A stretch of 64,000 nt of DNA from Amycolatopsis bullii (GTDB lineage Bacteria; Actinomycetota; Actinomycetes; Mycobacteriales; Pseudonocardiaceae). The position numbers were made by a program, and so were the translations under genes. The notes beneath the pieces were generated by a model that had not been told where the DNA came from, ran no database searches, and was given only the letters and a program-made list of their open reading frames with translations. The stretch is from the NCBI RefSeq assembly GCF_014654205.1, contig NZ_BNAW01000008.1:124001-188000 (forward strand). Direction: 5' to 3'. Each line of letters opens with the position of its first letter. Within the stretch, counting starts at the first letter, position 1. This document shows positions 32,645-42,080 of this stretch, in pieces.

Positions 32645-33402
32645 TTACTGATGCCAGTGCGTCGCTTGCGAGACGGCGTTGAACATGCGGGTCTCCGTGG
32701 CTGCGACAGACGCATCAGCGAAGGCCGCGGCCTGGTGCTGCACGTGAAGGACGTCAGCGAACTCGGTCCAGGTGATCCACGCTGCGGAACGCTCGAGGCG
32801 TCGTGGAGGTGGGTAAGGGCCCACGGGGGCGCGCGAGCCGGGCGTAGACGGCGTCGAGTGCTGGTCGATCGCGTCGGTCATGGTGATGCGACCGTGACTG
32901 GCTACGCGCGCCGGTGGCGGGGCGCCGAGAATGAGCAGCAGAAGCGGTATGCGGGCGCCGGCCAGGGGAGTGACCGTGGGATATTCGCGAGTGAGCTGCT
33001 CGACCTGGAAGGAACTGGCGCGTAGCCGCTTTGCCTCGAGTGAGACCCGTCTGGACTGCCCGTGCAGCAGCGCGTCGGGCTGCACCAGGACCGGGGCGGC
33101 TTTGCCGACGCCCTGGGCGTTGAGCACGACTTCGGGCAGGACTCGATCGTGGTCGTTTCCGCATCGTGGGCGGCGCGGGCCGTCGTGGTCCTGGCGTCGT
33201 GGGCGGCGGCCAGGACGGCGCCGAGGAGTCGATTGTGCGGCGGGTGGTCAAATGCGGTTAGCACTTCGGCGGTGAGGACTTTCTCCTGGCCGCGGCCGCC
33301 GTGCCGGTAGTTGCGGGTGGCTGAGTCTTCCCACGAGGTCTCGGTCAGCAGGCGACCGAGGATGGTGTCTGCAGGTCCGGCGACGGTTGAGTCGTGTCGC
33401 AC
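32645..33402 (-). pseudogene. Frameshifted PD-(D/E)XK nuclease-like gene
   Basis: From GTG 33402 the frame reads TILGRLLTETSWEDSATRNY and AFDHPPHNRLLGAVLAAAHD. Near 33133 the meaningful reading moves to another frame: EVVLNAQGVGKAAPVLVQPDALL, SRRVSLEAKRLRASSFQ, EQLTREYPTVTPLAGARIPLLLLILG. P-D-A-L-L followed by E-A-K is a PD-(D/E)XK signature. One lost or gained base splits the protein, so it is probably inactive unless the shift is a sequencing error. Confidence 0.6.
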
Positions 33403-33502
33403 CGACTGGTCGGTCGGTGACGCTTAAGGTTTGCGCGGACTTCAGGGCCTGCGCCGCACCACGGCATGGGTCTGCTGTGGACACGAGCGAAAGGGCGTTG
33501 TG

Positions 33503-33922
33503 ATGGCACAGAAGGTGCGCGTGGAGGTTCTCGATGACATCGATGGCAGCGAGGCCTCCGAAACGGTGGTGTTCGCCTTGGACGGTGTCTCCTATGAGAT
33601 CGACCTTTCGGAGGAGAATGCCGAGGCGTTGCGCGGAGAGTTCGCGCGCTATGTGCAGGCGGGGCGTCGAGTCGGTGGCCGGCGCGTCCGGACCGCGCTT
33701 GGTCAGGCAGCCGGCGCTGGTAGCCGGTCCCCAGGGGCGGAGGGGGGCAACTCACGCGAGTACAACCAGGCGGTCCGCGAGTGGGCTGCGGCCAACGGCC
33801 ACAACGTAGCGGAACGGGGCCGCTTGTCCAGTGACCTGATCGCCGCGTACGAGGCCGCCCAGTCCACGCCAGTGGAGGTTGCCGCGGCGAAGCCGGCGCG
33901 GGAGCGCGCGTCGCGGAAATAG
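33503..33922 (+). CDS. lsr2: Lsr2-family nucleoid protein
   Basis: A 139-residue Lsr2. The N-terminal dimerisation domain (MAQKVRVEVLDDIDGSEA, VVFALDGVSYEIDLSEENAE) is followed by a linker and the C-terminal AT-hook-like domain (REWAAANGHNVAERGRLSSDLIAAYEAA). Lsr2 bridges AT-rich DNA and silences foreign genes. Here it stands inside a mobile region, between a decayed nuclease gene and the VMAP operon, so it is probably an accessory copy. Confidence 0.92.
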   Translation: MAQKVRVEVLDDIDGSEASETVVFALDGVSYEIDLSEENAEALRGEFARYVQAGRRVGGRRVRTALGQAAGAGSRSPGAEGGNSREYNQAVREWAAANGHNVAERGRLSSDLIAAYEAAQSTPVEVAAAKPARERASRK

Positions 33923-34373
33923 GGCCCTGGGTTCGCGTGATCGAGGGGGTGGACGGGACTGGAGGACGTCGATGGTCGTTGACGCTGACACTGCCCGGCT
34001 GGTCGAGCCTGCCGGCGGGCTGGTGATCAGGCCACGGGGCCGCCGTTGAGTGCATCTGCCGATCCCACCAGCTGACGCATCAGCTCCGGACCGCGGAACT
34101 CCTGACCCACCCCATGGACCACCACATGTGCAGACACAGGTCCGCCCCTAGTTCCAGCACACCCGACGGTGACCCATTCCCGTCGTCACACCCAGCGACC
34201 GCGTTACGCCAAGGCACTCTTGCCGCTGACCGCGCGCGACTCAACGCGCGCTCATGCCGACGAGCGAACTTCCGTTGTGGGGTGTGGATTCGCAGGCCGC
34301 CGTCAGCGCAGGTGACGGCTGCCTGAGCGGGGCGACCGTCGGCCAAGTGCGCAACGACCGCACCGTAAAAGCT
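33923..34373. other. 451-bp gap without a gene
   Basis: I see no gene with motif or ribosome site. It separates convergent lsr2 and the large effector gene, so it must hold their terminators, but no strong T-tailed hairpin is evident. Confidence 0.4.
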
Positions 34374-37300
34374 TCATGTCGATCGCGCATCATCGAGGTT
34401 AGACCGGATGGCCCTGGTTGTGGGGTGGTCGAATCCCAACAGTCGCTCGCTGTCGGCGAGTACGGCTTCGTACAGGGGGATGGCTCGCGTCAGGTCGCCT
34501 GCCGTCTGGTAGGCGTAGGCCAGGTTGTTTCGTGAGGTCAGTGTGCTGGGGTGGTCGGGGCCGAGTATCCGCTCCCGGTCGGCGAGTACGGCTTCGTACA
34601 GGGGGATGGCTCGCGTCAGGTCGCCTGCCGTCTGGTAGGCGTAGGCCAGGTTGTTCCGCTCGGTTAGCGTGTCGGGGTGGTCCGTTCCCAGCACCCGCTC
34701 CCGGTCGGCGAGGGTGGCCTCGTACAGCGGAATGGCTCGCGCCAGATCACCCGCAGCCTCGTGGGCGGCCACCAGGCTACTCCGCGAAACCAGCGTGTCC
34801 GGGTGATCAGGCCCGCCCGTTTCCAGGGTGCTCTCGTAATGCATGCGTGCGGCGGCAGTGTCGCCAGCTGTCGCCGCAAGATTCCCCAGTTCATCGTGGA
34901 TACCGCTGCTGCCGCGCTGAAACTCGGCGTCACCGTAGTCGGGCGCGGCCAACCGTTCGGCGACACCTTCAGCCGACTGGTTCGGCCGATGCGTGGTTTG
35001 CTGATCGACGACATCAGGCCGGCTCGTGATGATGCGAAGTAAAGGCTCGATACTTTCCCGGGAAAAGTCCATGATTACGTAATGGGTCACCGCGTGAGAG
35101 TTTATAAAACTCGGAAAGCCGCTGGGGGATCCGCTAGGCAGGACAACAGGCAGAATCTTACTCGACCAATGTTGCGGATCGCGGATTAAAAGGTCGCGAA
35201 TCTGCGCCACGCCGGCTTGAGTGTCTCGAGTTTGCCCTGTAGGCGCAGTTTGGTTCTGGGAAAATTTCGCCGCGGGGGAAGACACAACGATGATAAAATC
35301 TGAGTCCACGACTTCGCGGCTCATCCACTCATACCAGTCCCGCCGCGTGTTTCCGGCCCATTGGTCGAACTGTGCGTCCACGCCAGATGACCGCAAAAGG
35401 TCAGCGAGTCTGTGTACCTCGTCCGCGTGGACCGGCGAGACGTGGTCATAGGCGATAAAGACTTTGGGATGATGTTCATCATCGACCATTTGCTCAGTAG
35501 TGTTAGTTGTGGCGGCTTGCTGTCGAGAGAAAAAGGCGAAGACGTAGTCCAAAATGCTCCCGTTGTCAATGAGCGTCGCCGGCCGAGTTGAGTATCCGGA
35601 TAGATATCGATTGATGCGGCGCACGATCCCGCTTAAGGAGGCCGCTTCCGCTTCGTCGGACCCTCCTTGAATAGCACGAATAATGGCGCGAGTAAATCCC
35701 GGTTCGCTTGATTTCTCCATCGGCGTCGAAGAGGCGATCATGGCTATGTTTGACGTTTGGTGAAATTTTGCCGCCGTCTTGTTCATTTGGCGTATCGCAT
35801 CTGCTGACGAGCCGGTGTTGATCACGATAAGCTGCATAAACCTCGATGAGCTGGCGAACAGTGCATTGCTGAGGTCATCGGCCGTTATTCCAGTGATGTC
35901 GACTTGGCCGGGTGTCGCGTCCGCAGGAAAGAATATGTACTTTCCGCGGGAAACCGAGGCATGACCTGACAGATAAAAAACCACCGCATCTTCGGGTTGG
36001 CGGCCTGGGTCCCGGATGAAGCGATGTAGATCGCCCAGGATTCGGCTCCTTGTCTGGTCGGCGGGAGCAAGTGACACATGCTCGTAGTCCAGCGACCGGA
36101 AAAATGCAACCAGCTCCGCTGACTCATCGGCCGCGTGTGGAAGAGCGGGAAAGGACGAAGTTGTGTAGTCGACGACGCAGGTAATAAGATAGCGGCGGCT
36201 GTTGGACCTTCTGGCTGGCGCTGAGGCAGCCAGTGTCTGACTACTCCGTAAAGCCTCGGAGATCACCGAAGCTACCCGTGGTGACTGAAGGTGCCAGGTC
36301 GCATCGGGCTGCACGTCGTTGAGCAATATCGTCCGAATTTCGCCACCGAACAGCTCTCGGAGATCGTAGCCAGCGGCCGCGACGTCGCCGCGAATCATGA
36401 TGTTGGTCCACGACGTTATGCTCTCCGGCCACCGGTCGTGCAAGTTGCGGGATCGCCGAGGTGATGGATCGAGCCGGTCGAAGACCGGCGGGCTGCCGAG
36501 TGGTGCATTAAAAGTAACGAGTGTCCGCAACGGCCATTCTGGATGAGCGCACAACAACTCGTAGGCGACCACCGCTCCGAACGAGTTCGTCACAATCACC
36601 CGGGTGTCATCGGTGATAACGGCTTCAAGCCGTTCCCGTGCCGCCCGTCGGACGTCAGCGTTGTTGAAGTATGTGTACATTTGATCGACGTCGTTAGGCG
36701 AGAAGAGGTCGACAAACAAGGCGACGCTAATGCCCTTGTCCTCAATCGTTCTCGCAGCATCGGTGTCCCGAACATCGAGCAGACCCGAAATCAAGTCGCG
36801 AACGATACCGTCGGCGATCTGTTTAGCCGACAACGAAGAAGTGGCGTCGGGGACGCACACGATACCGGACGTGCCTCGGACCACCGGGGCCGCTGCGGAC
36901 TTGGCATCGGTGGGCTTTACCGGGACCGCGGTTGCCTTGCGAAGGGTTGGAACCTCGTCCGGCGGCGTTGCGATTCCCAGCCTAATGGCCATGCCCCGAC
37001 CCATTGCGGCGAACGGCACCAGGTCCCCATCTATAAATCTGGTTCCATGCGGATCGGCCAGTACCGCGCGGATGACGTTTCCCGTCCTCGCATTGCGTTC
37101 GAGGTGCTGAGTGAGCATCTCGTATATGTCCCATTCCTGGCTTGCAGTCGTGCCTTTGTAGAGTAGGTCTGCCACACCTGGCCTGAACCGCAGTAGCGGG
37201 GTCGTCGAGTCTGGGTCTTCGGGAAGTCGCTCCAGCAGTCCGCTGACGAGTATCTCCGCCAGCTGCCCGACTTCGGGCGCTGGGACCAGTTGATCGTGCA

Positions 37301-38441
37301 ACGCTCGAATGAGTTGCAGTGACAGTAACGGTGCACCGGCCAGAATTCGAGCCAGGTGCTGAGCACCGACGCTCGCTCGAGACTGGAACGTGCTTACTTG
37401 ATCGGCGGCGCTCAGCTTTGTACCCGGCGCGGCAATGGGCTCCGGTGGGCGAACCCAGACCGCGTCTACCCAATCGCTGCCGGAAACCACAGCGTCGACC
37501 CATCGCGCGATGTCGTCCTGGGATAGGGTAATGATCGGAACAGCCACATCGGCGGTGCCCGGATCGTCGCTCCACCAGTACGTCATAACTTTTGCGCTGG
37601 AGTTCGGGCTGGCCGGATGGTGGGAGCGGACTGTCGCGGACGGCTGCCCCGTCGCGGTGTAGCCCCAGTAGCTCCGAGGCAAGAGGTGCACCAGGGTCGT
37701 CGGCATCGCCTTCGCCCACCGGCTTAGCACATGCCAGGGCTGGTCTTCGTACCACCAGGTTGAGGTGGCGTCGGTCAGCAACAGCACCAGACGTCGCCCA
37801 GCCGGGTCGATAATGAAGTCCGAGCTGTGTGCCGTACCTGCGCTGTCGCGGAGCGTGAGCCCATCCAGCGACCAGCAGGCAACCGACCGGAACGCGCCAG
37901 TTCGACGAAGTGTCGCGGCGAACTCATCAATGGTGTCCGTCCAAACCATCGCCACTGGGGTCCGGTCGACGACGATCACGACATCCAGACCGCGCTCCTG
38001 GCTGGCCCCGGTGACGATCACGAGTCGTCCGGCGTCTGCGGTCGCCTCTATGGTGGCATCGACATCAACGACCTGCGGGCCGGGTCTGCGCACACGCCGG
38101 AACTGGGATAACGCGGTGACTGTGGTTTGCAACGGTCCGTTTGCCGGCAGCAACCGCAGCCCCACCTCGGTGACGGACACCGCCTCCGATTCTTGCGGCG
38201 ATCGTTCTTCGTCGGTCAGTGCCAGATTGATGTTAAGTGACGTCTCGGCCGGGGTGTCGGCAGGTGCCTCGAGAGCTTCTGTGCTCGTCTGCGACGTCCT
38301 CTCGCCGATCACGTCGGCGGGCGATGTGGACGGACCAAAGGCGGCGGGATACTTTGCGGCCAACCATAGGGCTTCCGCGAGTTGTTCGCCTTGCAGTCCC
38401 GGCAGTGCGGCGGCGAGGGACCGAGCCAGTCGGTCGATCAC
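34374..38441 (-). CDS. Giant multidomain conflict-system protein: SAV_2336/vWA-like, hydrolase-like, caspase-like, SEFIR, TPR
   Basis: 1355 residues. In order: SAV_2336-type N-terminus and vWA-like fold (about 125-335; GLDVVIVVDRTPVAMVW, RRLVLLLTDAT); helical middle (355-490); alpha/beta-hydrolase-like part (520-735) with VTNSFGAVVAYE; caspase-like domain (749-895) with YLSGHAS (His827) but INTGSSA where the catalytic Cys should be; SEFIR domain (992-1130; VFIAYDH, FDQWAG, WYEWM); kinesin-light-chain-type TPRs (1180-1350). GTG 38441 overlaps the MoxR stop. It takes the vWA slot of a vWA-MoxR-VMAP ternary system and carries the sensing and effector parts. Confidence 0.8.
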   Translation of the reverse strand: MIDRLARSLAAALPGLQGEQLAEALWLAAKYPAAFGPSTSPADVIGERTSQTSTEALEAPADTPAETSLNINLALTDEERSPQESEAVSVTEVGLRLLPANGPLQTTVTALSQFRRVRRPGPQVVDVDATIEATADAGRLVIVTGASQERGLDVVIVVDRTPVAMVWTDTIDEFAATLRRTGAFRSVACWSLDGLTLRDSAGTAHSSDFIIDPAGRRLVLLLTDATSTWWYEDQPWHVLSRWAKAMPTTLVHLLPRSYWGYTATGQPSATVRSHHPASPNSSAKVMTYWWSDDPGTADVAVPIITLSQDDIARWVDAVVSGSDWVDAVWVRPPEPIAAPGTKLSAADQVSTFQSRASVGAQHLARILAGAPLLSLQLIRALHDQLVPAPEVGQLAEILVSGLLERLPEDPDSTTPLLRFRPGVADLLYKGTTASQEWDIYEMLTQHLERNARTGNVIRAVLADPHGTRFIDGDLVPFAAMGRGMAIRLGIATPPDEVPTLRKATAVPVKPTDAKSAAAPVVRGTSGIVCVPDATSSLSAKQIADGIVRDLISGLLDVRDTDAARTIEDKGISVALFVDLFSPNDVDQMYTYFNNADVRRAARERLEAVITDDTRVIVTNSFGAVVAYELLCAHPEWPLRTLVTFNAPLGSPPVFDRLDPSPRRSRNLHDRWPESITSWTNIMIRGDVAAAGYDLRELFGGEIRTILLNDVQPDATWHLQSPRVASVISEALRSSQTLAASAPARRSNSRRYLITCVVDYTTSSFPALPHAADESAELVAFFRSLDYEHVSLAPADQTRSRILGDLHRFIRDPGRQPEDAVVFYLSGHASVSRGKYIFFPADATPGQVDITGITADDLSNALFASSSRFMQLIVINTGSSADAIRQMNKTAAKFHQTSNIAMIASSTPMEKSSEPGFTRAIIRAIQGGSDEAEAASLSGIVRRINRYLSGYSTRPATLIDNGSILDYVFAFFSRQQAATTNTTEQMVDDEHHPKVFIAYDHVSPVHADEVHRLADLLRSSGVDAQFDQWAGNTRRDWYEWMSREVVDSDFIIVVSSPAAKFSQNQTAPTGQTRDTQAGVAQIRDLLIRDPQHWSSKILPVVLPSGSPSGFPSFINSHAVTHYVIMDFSRESIEPLLRIITSRPDVVDQQTTHRPNQSAEGVAERLAAPDYGDAEFQRGSSGIHDELGNLAATAGDTAAARMHYESTLETGGPDHPDTLVSRSSLVAAHEAAGDLARAIPLYEATLADRERVLGTDHPDTLTERNNLAYAYQTAGDLTRAIPLYEAVLADRERILGPDHPSTLTSRNNLAYAYQTAGDLTRAIPLYEAVLADSERLLGFDHPTTRAIRSNLDDARST
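34440..34817 (-). repeat. Three 126-bp tandem repeats coding TPR units
   Basis: Units begin at about 34449, 34575 and 34701. The first two are almost identical over some 75 bp (GCGAGTACGGCTTCGTACAG onward); the third is diverged. Each codes one 42-residue TPR with DHPxTL and NNLAYAYQTAGDL. Near-identity at DNA level means recent duplication. Confidence 0.85.
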
Positions 38442-39406
38442 TTACCGCTCAGCTCCTCCAGCAGGGTACTCTCCAGTCGCGTCCGGACCGTCTCGTCAAG
38501 CCTTGCGTCCATGTCGGACTCGCCGGTGACGAGATACAGATAGTTCAACAGCTGGTCAATGGCGAGTCGTTCGCCCCCGACCAGTCGCTGCGCAAAAGCG
38601 GTGATCATGGCGCGGTCCTGTTCGGTGACGTTGCCGAGATATCCCTCGACAACCTGCAGGAGGAACAGCTCTGTTGGCGTGCTCATCTCGAACCTGACGC
38701 ACCGGCGCAAGAATGGCGCAGGGAAAGCGCGTTCGCCGTTGCTTGTCATGACGATGACCGGCCAGTGGGTTCGGCGCACAACGCCGGTCGGCACAGTATA
38801 CGTCGCCCGGTCGTTGCCGCGGACCTTGAACGTGACGTCGTCTGATTCTTGGCTTGCTCTGGCGTCCCGGACCAGCGGCGGAATGTCGAACTCGCCTTCC
38901 TCCAAGATATTCAGCAGATCGCCAGGCAGGTCGAAGTCACTCTTATCGATCTCGTCGATGAGTACGGCACGCGGCTTCTCTTTGCAGGCGAGAGCGGTAC
39001 CGAGGGGGCCGAGGGTGACGAAGTCTTCTACGTGCGTGCTGATGCCTACTGTTCCGGCCTGGGTGGCGTGTAGTCGACCCAACGCATCGTACTGGTAAAG
39101 GCCGTCCTGCAAGGTGCTGCGGGAGGTGATGTGCCAATTGAGCGGATCATCGAGGCCGAGCTCTGCTGCGATGAGGCTGACAAGAGTGGACTTGCCCGAA
39201 CCGGGTGCGCCAGTTAGCAGTAGCGGCCGTCGCAGGTGCAGCGCGGTGTTTACCGCGTCGACCAGGTCGTCCGTGAGGACGAAACTGGTGATCGCAGTGG
39301 CACGCTGACGCCAAGGTGGTGGGTCGGGAAGGTTGCGCCAGGGCTCGGTTCCATCAGTCGGGCCATCGCCGGTGAAGATTCGCCACGGCACGTCGGTCTC
39401 CCTCAT
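38438..39406 (-). CDS. MoxR-type AAA+ ATPase
   Basis: A 322-residue AAA+ protein: Walker A TGAPGSGKST (residues 64-73), Walker B region AVLIDEIDKSDFDLPGDLLNIL, and sensor-1 VIVMTSNGERAFPAPFLRRC with its arginine. MoxR ATPases remodel or load vWA partner proteins. Its ATG overlaps the trypsin-VMAP stop (ATGA) and its stop overlaps the effector start (GTGA), so the three are made in register. Confidence 0.88.
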   Translation of the reverse strand: MRETDVPWRIFTGDGPTDGTEPWRNLPDPPPWRQRATAITSFVLTDDLVDAVNTALHLRRPLLLTGAPGSGKSTLVSLIAAELGLDDPLNWHITSRSTLQDGLYQYDALGRLHATQAGTVGISTHVEDFVTLGPLGTALACKEKPRAVLIDEIDKSDFDLPGDLLNILEEGEFDIPPLVRDARASQESDDVTFKVRGNDRATYTVPTGVVRRTHWPVIVMTSNGERAFPAPFLRRCVRFEMSTPTELFLLQVVEGYLGNVTEQDRAMITAFAQRLVGGERLAIDQLLNYLYLVTGESDMDARLDETVRTRLESTLLEELSGK

Positions 39407-41340
39407 AACTGTGTCTGGATGTGTTCGGCTGGAACTGGGTAGGGAAGCCTGAAAACATCGCGGCCGCGAGGATCGTCCCAGATGATCACGGGATGGTCTT
39501 CGAACGAGGGTATCTCGTTTGGAATCTCAGTCCGGCGTGACTCGACGGGAATGCCTGCTGCTGCCTCGGCTACCCGCCGCCTGTGGTCGTGGTCTGAGTC
39601 GGCCGGGAACCAGATCAGGAACCCGCAGCCCTCTCGGAGGAATACGCGAAGTGGATCGTTGCTAGCGTTCTTTGGGTCGCCACCTACGAGCCAGGTCTGC
39701 TTGGCGTCGTTCTTGATCCACCGTTTCAGCTTGGCGCTGTCGGATAGAAGATTGTCTGGGATTGCCTCAGGCAAGGCCATCCAATTTGTCCGCGTTGTCC
39801 ACGTGACGCAACGGCCATACAGCCGTCGATCGCGGAGGCGCGGCGACCATCGCAACCGTGGGCGACAGCTCTCGCTCAACGACTCCCAGTCGTCGTCTAT
39901 TCCGAGGACCGGCCAGTGCTCGATGCGTTTGTCCAGCAGTGCGTAGGGCATGGCGATGTCGACCAGCACGGGCCAGGTTTGCGGTACATCGCGAAGCACA
40001 CGGCGTAGCGCTGTGAGCAGACCCGTTTCCGTCGGCTCCACCGCGACTTCACCGGCGAGCTGCCCTGTGCGATCGAAGTGTGTCCACGCGATCCTCGCCG
40101 GCCAAGGCGGGCTGCTCGGCATCGGCTCGTCGCCAAGGTCGATCACCAGCCAGGCGGGTCCAGCATGTCGCTCCTCGTAATACGCCTGCGCGTCGCCGAC
40201 CTGGTGACCGATTGCGGTGAGCCAGTTTGCCAGTATCGATGTGTCTCGCGGCGACGCGGAAAGCGCGGCAGCAGTTCCCACGACAAACTTGGCAAGAGCG
40301 CTCAGCTTACTCGGTGCGTGGCCAGGCTCACGAACGTCAGCGGCCTCGACCAGCAGAGCGTCGAGAGCAGTTCCCTTGGGCCAACAACCGACCTCGCGTC
40401 GATAAATTACCTGCAGTCGGCCGATCTCCAGCTGCGTCGCGCCGATTTCCATGAGGACTGGTTTGGCAGCAAGGGCGGATCGCAGTGCATGAAGCCGGTC
40501 GGCGAGCCGGGACCTTGGTTCGGGCGGAACAATCTGAAGTATCTCCGTCAGGGTAAACCGCTCCGGTAGGGGGACATTGGCTGCCTCAAAGTCCGGTCGA
40601 CTGGCTGTCATCACGTCGGGAGATAACTCTACCTCTACCGCCGGGCGTGGCGGTGGAGTGCTACGCCGCACAGCATTTTTTACGACAGGAAACACGTCCT
40701 GGAGGTCGCTCATGCGGCGGACGACAAGACGGCCGCCAAGCGCGGCCCGACCGGACGGGCCAGCTTTCGGGAACTTCGAGACGATTCCTACGACTCGTTC
40801 CCGGCCGTCGACGTCGCGACGGGCTACTGGGCCCCCCGACATGCCCTTTGGGTTTTCCGGGTATGCGGCGCCCAGACCATGTACCTGCAGGGTAATTGCC
40901 AACCTTTGCCCATGTCTGAACGTGGTTGTCTGCACGGTCCCGTTGAGTGCGGTGGCGAACTCGGCTGTGTTCAATTCTGGAAACCCGAACACGCGGATAT
41001 CGTCGTGTTCCAGCACGTCGATGCCTAGCGCCAGCGCTGCAGAGTCGAGGCGTCCGCGCTGTTCGAAGGCTTTCTTGCCCCCTCGCTGTTCGTCGACAAC
41101 GAGCAAGGCGGCGTCGAGGCTTTCACAATGCGCCACATGTTTGAGGGGGATGATTGCTGGCACATCGGCGTCGGGCCACGGTTGTAGTCTTATCCACCAC
41201 GGCGCATTAGTGCACTCGCTGACGCAGTGCCAGGCTGTCAGCACATAGCCATCGCCGATGGCGAAAGCGCTACGCACCTGAGCATTCCGCCAGTCGTGCA
41301 TTTCATCGGAGGTAAGCAGCCTCCCGACACCGTGCTCCAC
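39403..41340 (-). CDS. Trypsin-VMAP protein of a ternary conflict system
   Basis: 645 residues. The N-terminal trypsin-like domain has the full triad: His38 in LTAWHC, Asp76 in LDAALLV and Ser168 in GMSGGPV. The rest fits the vWA-MoxR-associated protein: a helical middle (about 250-390; RLADRLHALRSALAAKP) and a VMAP-C domain with WLVIDLGDEP, GCGFLIWFPAD and PVIIWDDPRGRD. In this class the protease is held inactive until the NTPase complex senses infection. GTG 41340 starts 5 bp after the Trypco-like stop. Confidence 0.82.
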   Translation of the reverse strand: MEHGVGRLLTSDEMHDWRNAQVRSAFAIGDGYVLTAWHCVSECTNAPWWIRLQPWPDADVPAIIPLKHVAHCESLDAALLVVDEQRGGKKAFEQRGRLDSAALALGIDVLEHDDIRVFGFPELNTAEFATALNGTVQTTTFRHGQRLAITLQVHGLGAAYPENPKGMSGGPVARRDVDGRERVVGIVSKFPKAGPSGRAALGGRLVVRRMSDLQDVFPVVKNAVRRSTPPPRPAVEVELSPDVMTASRPDFEAANVPLPERFTLTEILQIVPPEPRSRLADRLHALRSALAAKPVLMEIGATQLEIGRLQVIYRREVGCWPKGTALDALLVEAADVREPGHAPSKLSALAKFVVGTAAALSASPRDTSILANWLTAIGHQVGDAQAYYEERHAGPAWLVIDLGDEPMPSSPPWPARIAWTHFDRTGQLAGEVAVEPTETGLLTALRRVLRDVPQTWPVLVDIAMPYALLDKRIEHWPVLGIDDDWESLSESCRPRLRWSPRLRDRRLYGRCVTWTTRTNWMALPEAIPDNLLSDSAKLKRWIKNDAKQTWLVGGDPKNASNDPLRVFLREGCGFLIWFPADSDHDHRRRVAEAAAGIPVESRRTEIPNEIPSFEDHPVIIWDDPRGRDVFRLPYPVPAEHIQTQL

Positions 41341-41344
41341 TGCG

Positions 41345-41749
41345 TCACTGCTTGCGCAGGGTCAGGCTGACCTCGACGGTGGCCTCTCCGGTCGAAGTGA
41401 AGAGGGCCTCGACCGCCTTGCCGGCGCCGATTGTCGCCTTGATGCCGAATTTCAAAACGACGTCGTTAATTCCGAAAGAGCCGGCCTCGATCGCCTTCTC
41501 GCCGTGCTGCTCGATCCCGGCGACGACGCCGCGGACAACAAGACCGATCTCCTGCCCGACGGCCGCCGCAGCTGCATGTAGTACCTTGTGCCCCATCTCG
41601 GCCACGCGCTTGCCCGCGTCGCGAGCTCCCATGGCTGGGGCGTAGCCGTCATCATCGACCTGCTCGCTGTCGCTAAGCAACGTCGATGGAGCCAGTAATA
41701 CACCAACAGATAGGTTGTCTGGCCCTGTCACCACGACGTCGCTGTCCAT
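41345..41749 (-). CDS. Trypco1 / CU044_2847-like protein
   Basis: A 134-residue protein whose C-terminus (VVLKFGIKATIGAGKAVEAL, EATVEVSLTLRK) matches the strand-rich trypsin-co-occurring domain. A helical middle with GHKVLHAAAAAVGQEIG precedes it. These proteins go with trypsin-like proteases in conflict systems and may be their inhibitor or substrate. ATG 41749 was chosen because GGGAG is placed for it; longer starts to 41797 are possible. First gene of the operon. Confidence 0.7.
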   Translation of the reverse strand: MDSDVVVTGPDNLSVGVLLAPSTLLSDSEQVDDDGYAPAMGARDAGKRVAEMGHKVLHAAAAAVGQEIGLVVRGVVAGIEQHGEKAIEAGSFGINDVVLKFGIKATIGAGKAVEALFTSTGEATVEVSLTLRKQ

Positions 41750-42080
41750 CCCGACTCCCATCCTCATGTCGGTAGATATTCGCGACGAACAGGCCACTTG
41801 TTACAACGCCTGGCGAGATCGACTCCGCTTCACCGCATGTGCCCAACCTAGCCAGGTAGATGCGGCGGTCGGCCTGAGCGGCAGGTATGGCATCGACGGC
41901 CATGAGCGAGAACATCGTCTGGAATAGCGATGTCGCCGGTGCGATCAAACTTGCAGACGACTCCGAACCGGGCCGCTAGGGCGCACTTGCTCGGCCACCC
42001 ACACCGTGAACCTCGCTGCCCGCCAGATCCGGCTCAGTGGTGGTTGCCCCTGGACTGCTGGTGGCGCACCAACAGCCGAA
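41750..42080. other. 331-bp gap, probable promoter region of the VMAP operon
   Basis: No gene recognised. As the region upstream of the leftward operon it should hold the promoter, but no clear -35/-10 pair stands out. Confidence 0.4.

Noticed and set aside
34440..34817. Tandem repeats as a possible CRISPR or minisatellite
   Set aside because: The 126-bp units keep frame and encode canonical TPRs, so they are coding repeats. No spacer-like pattern exists.
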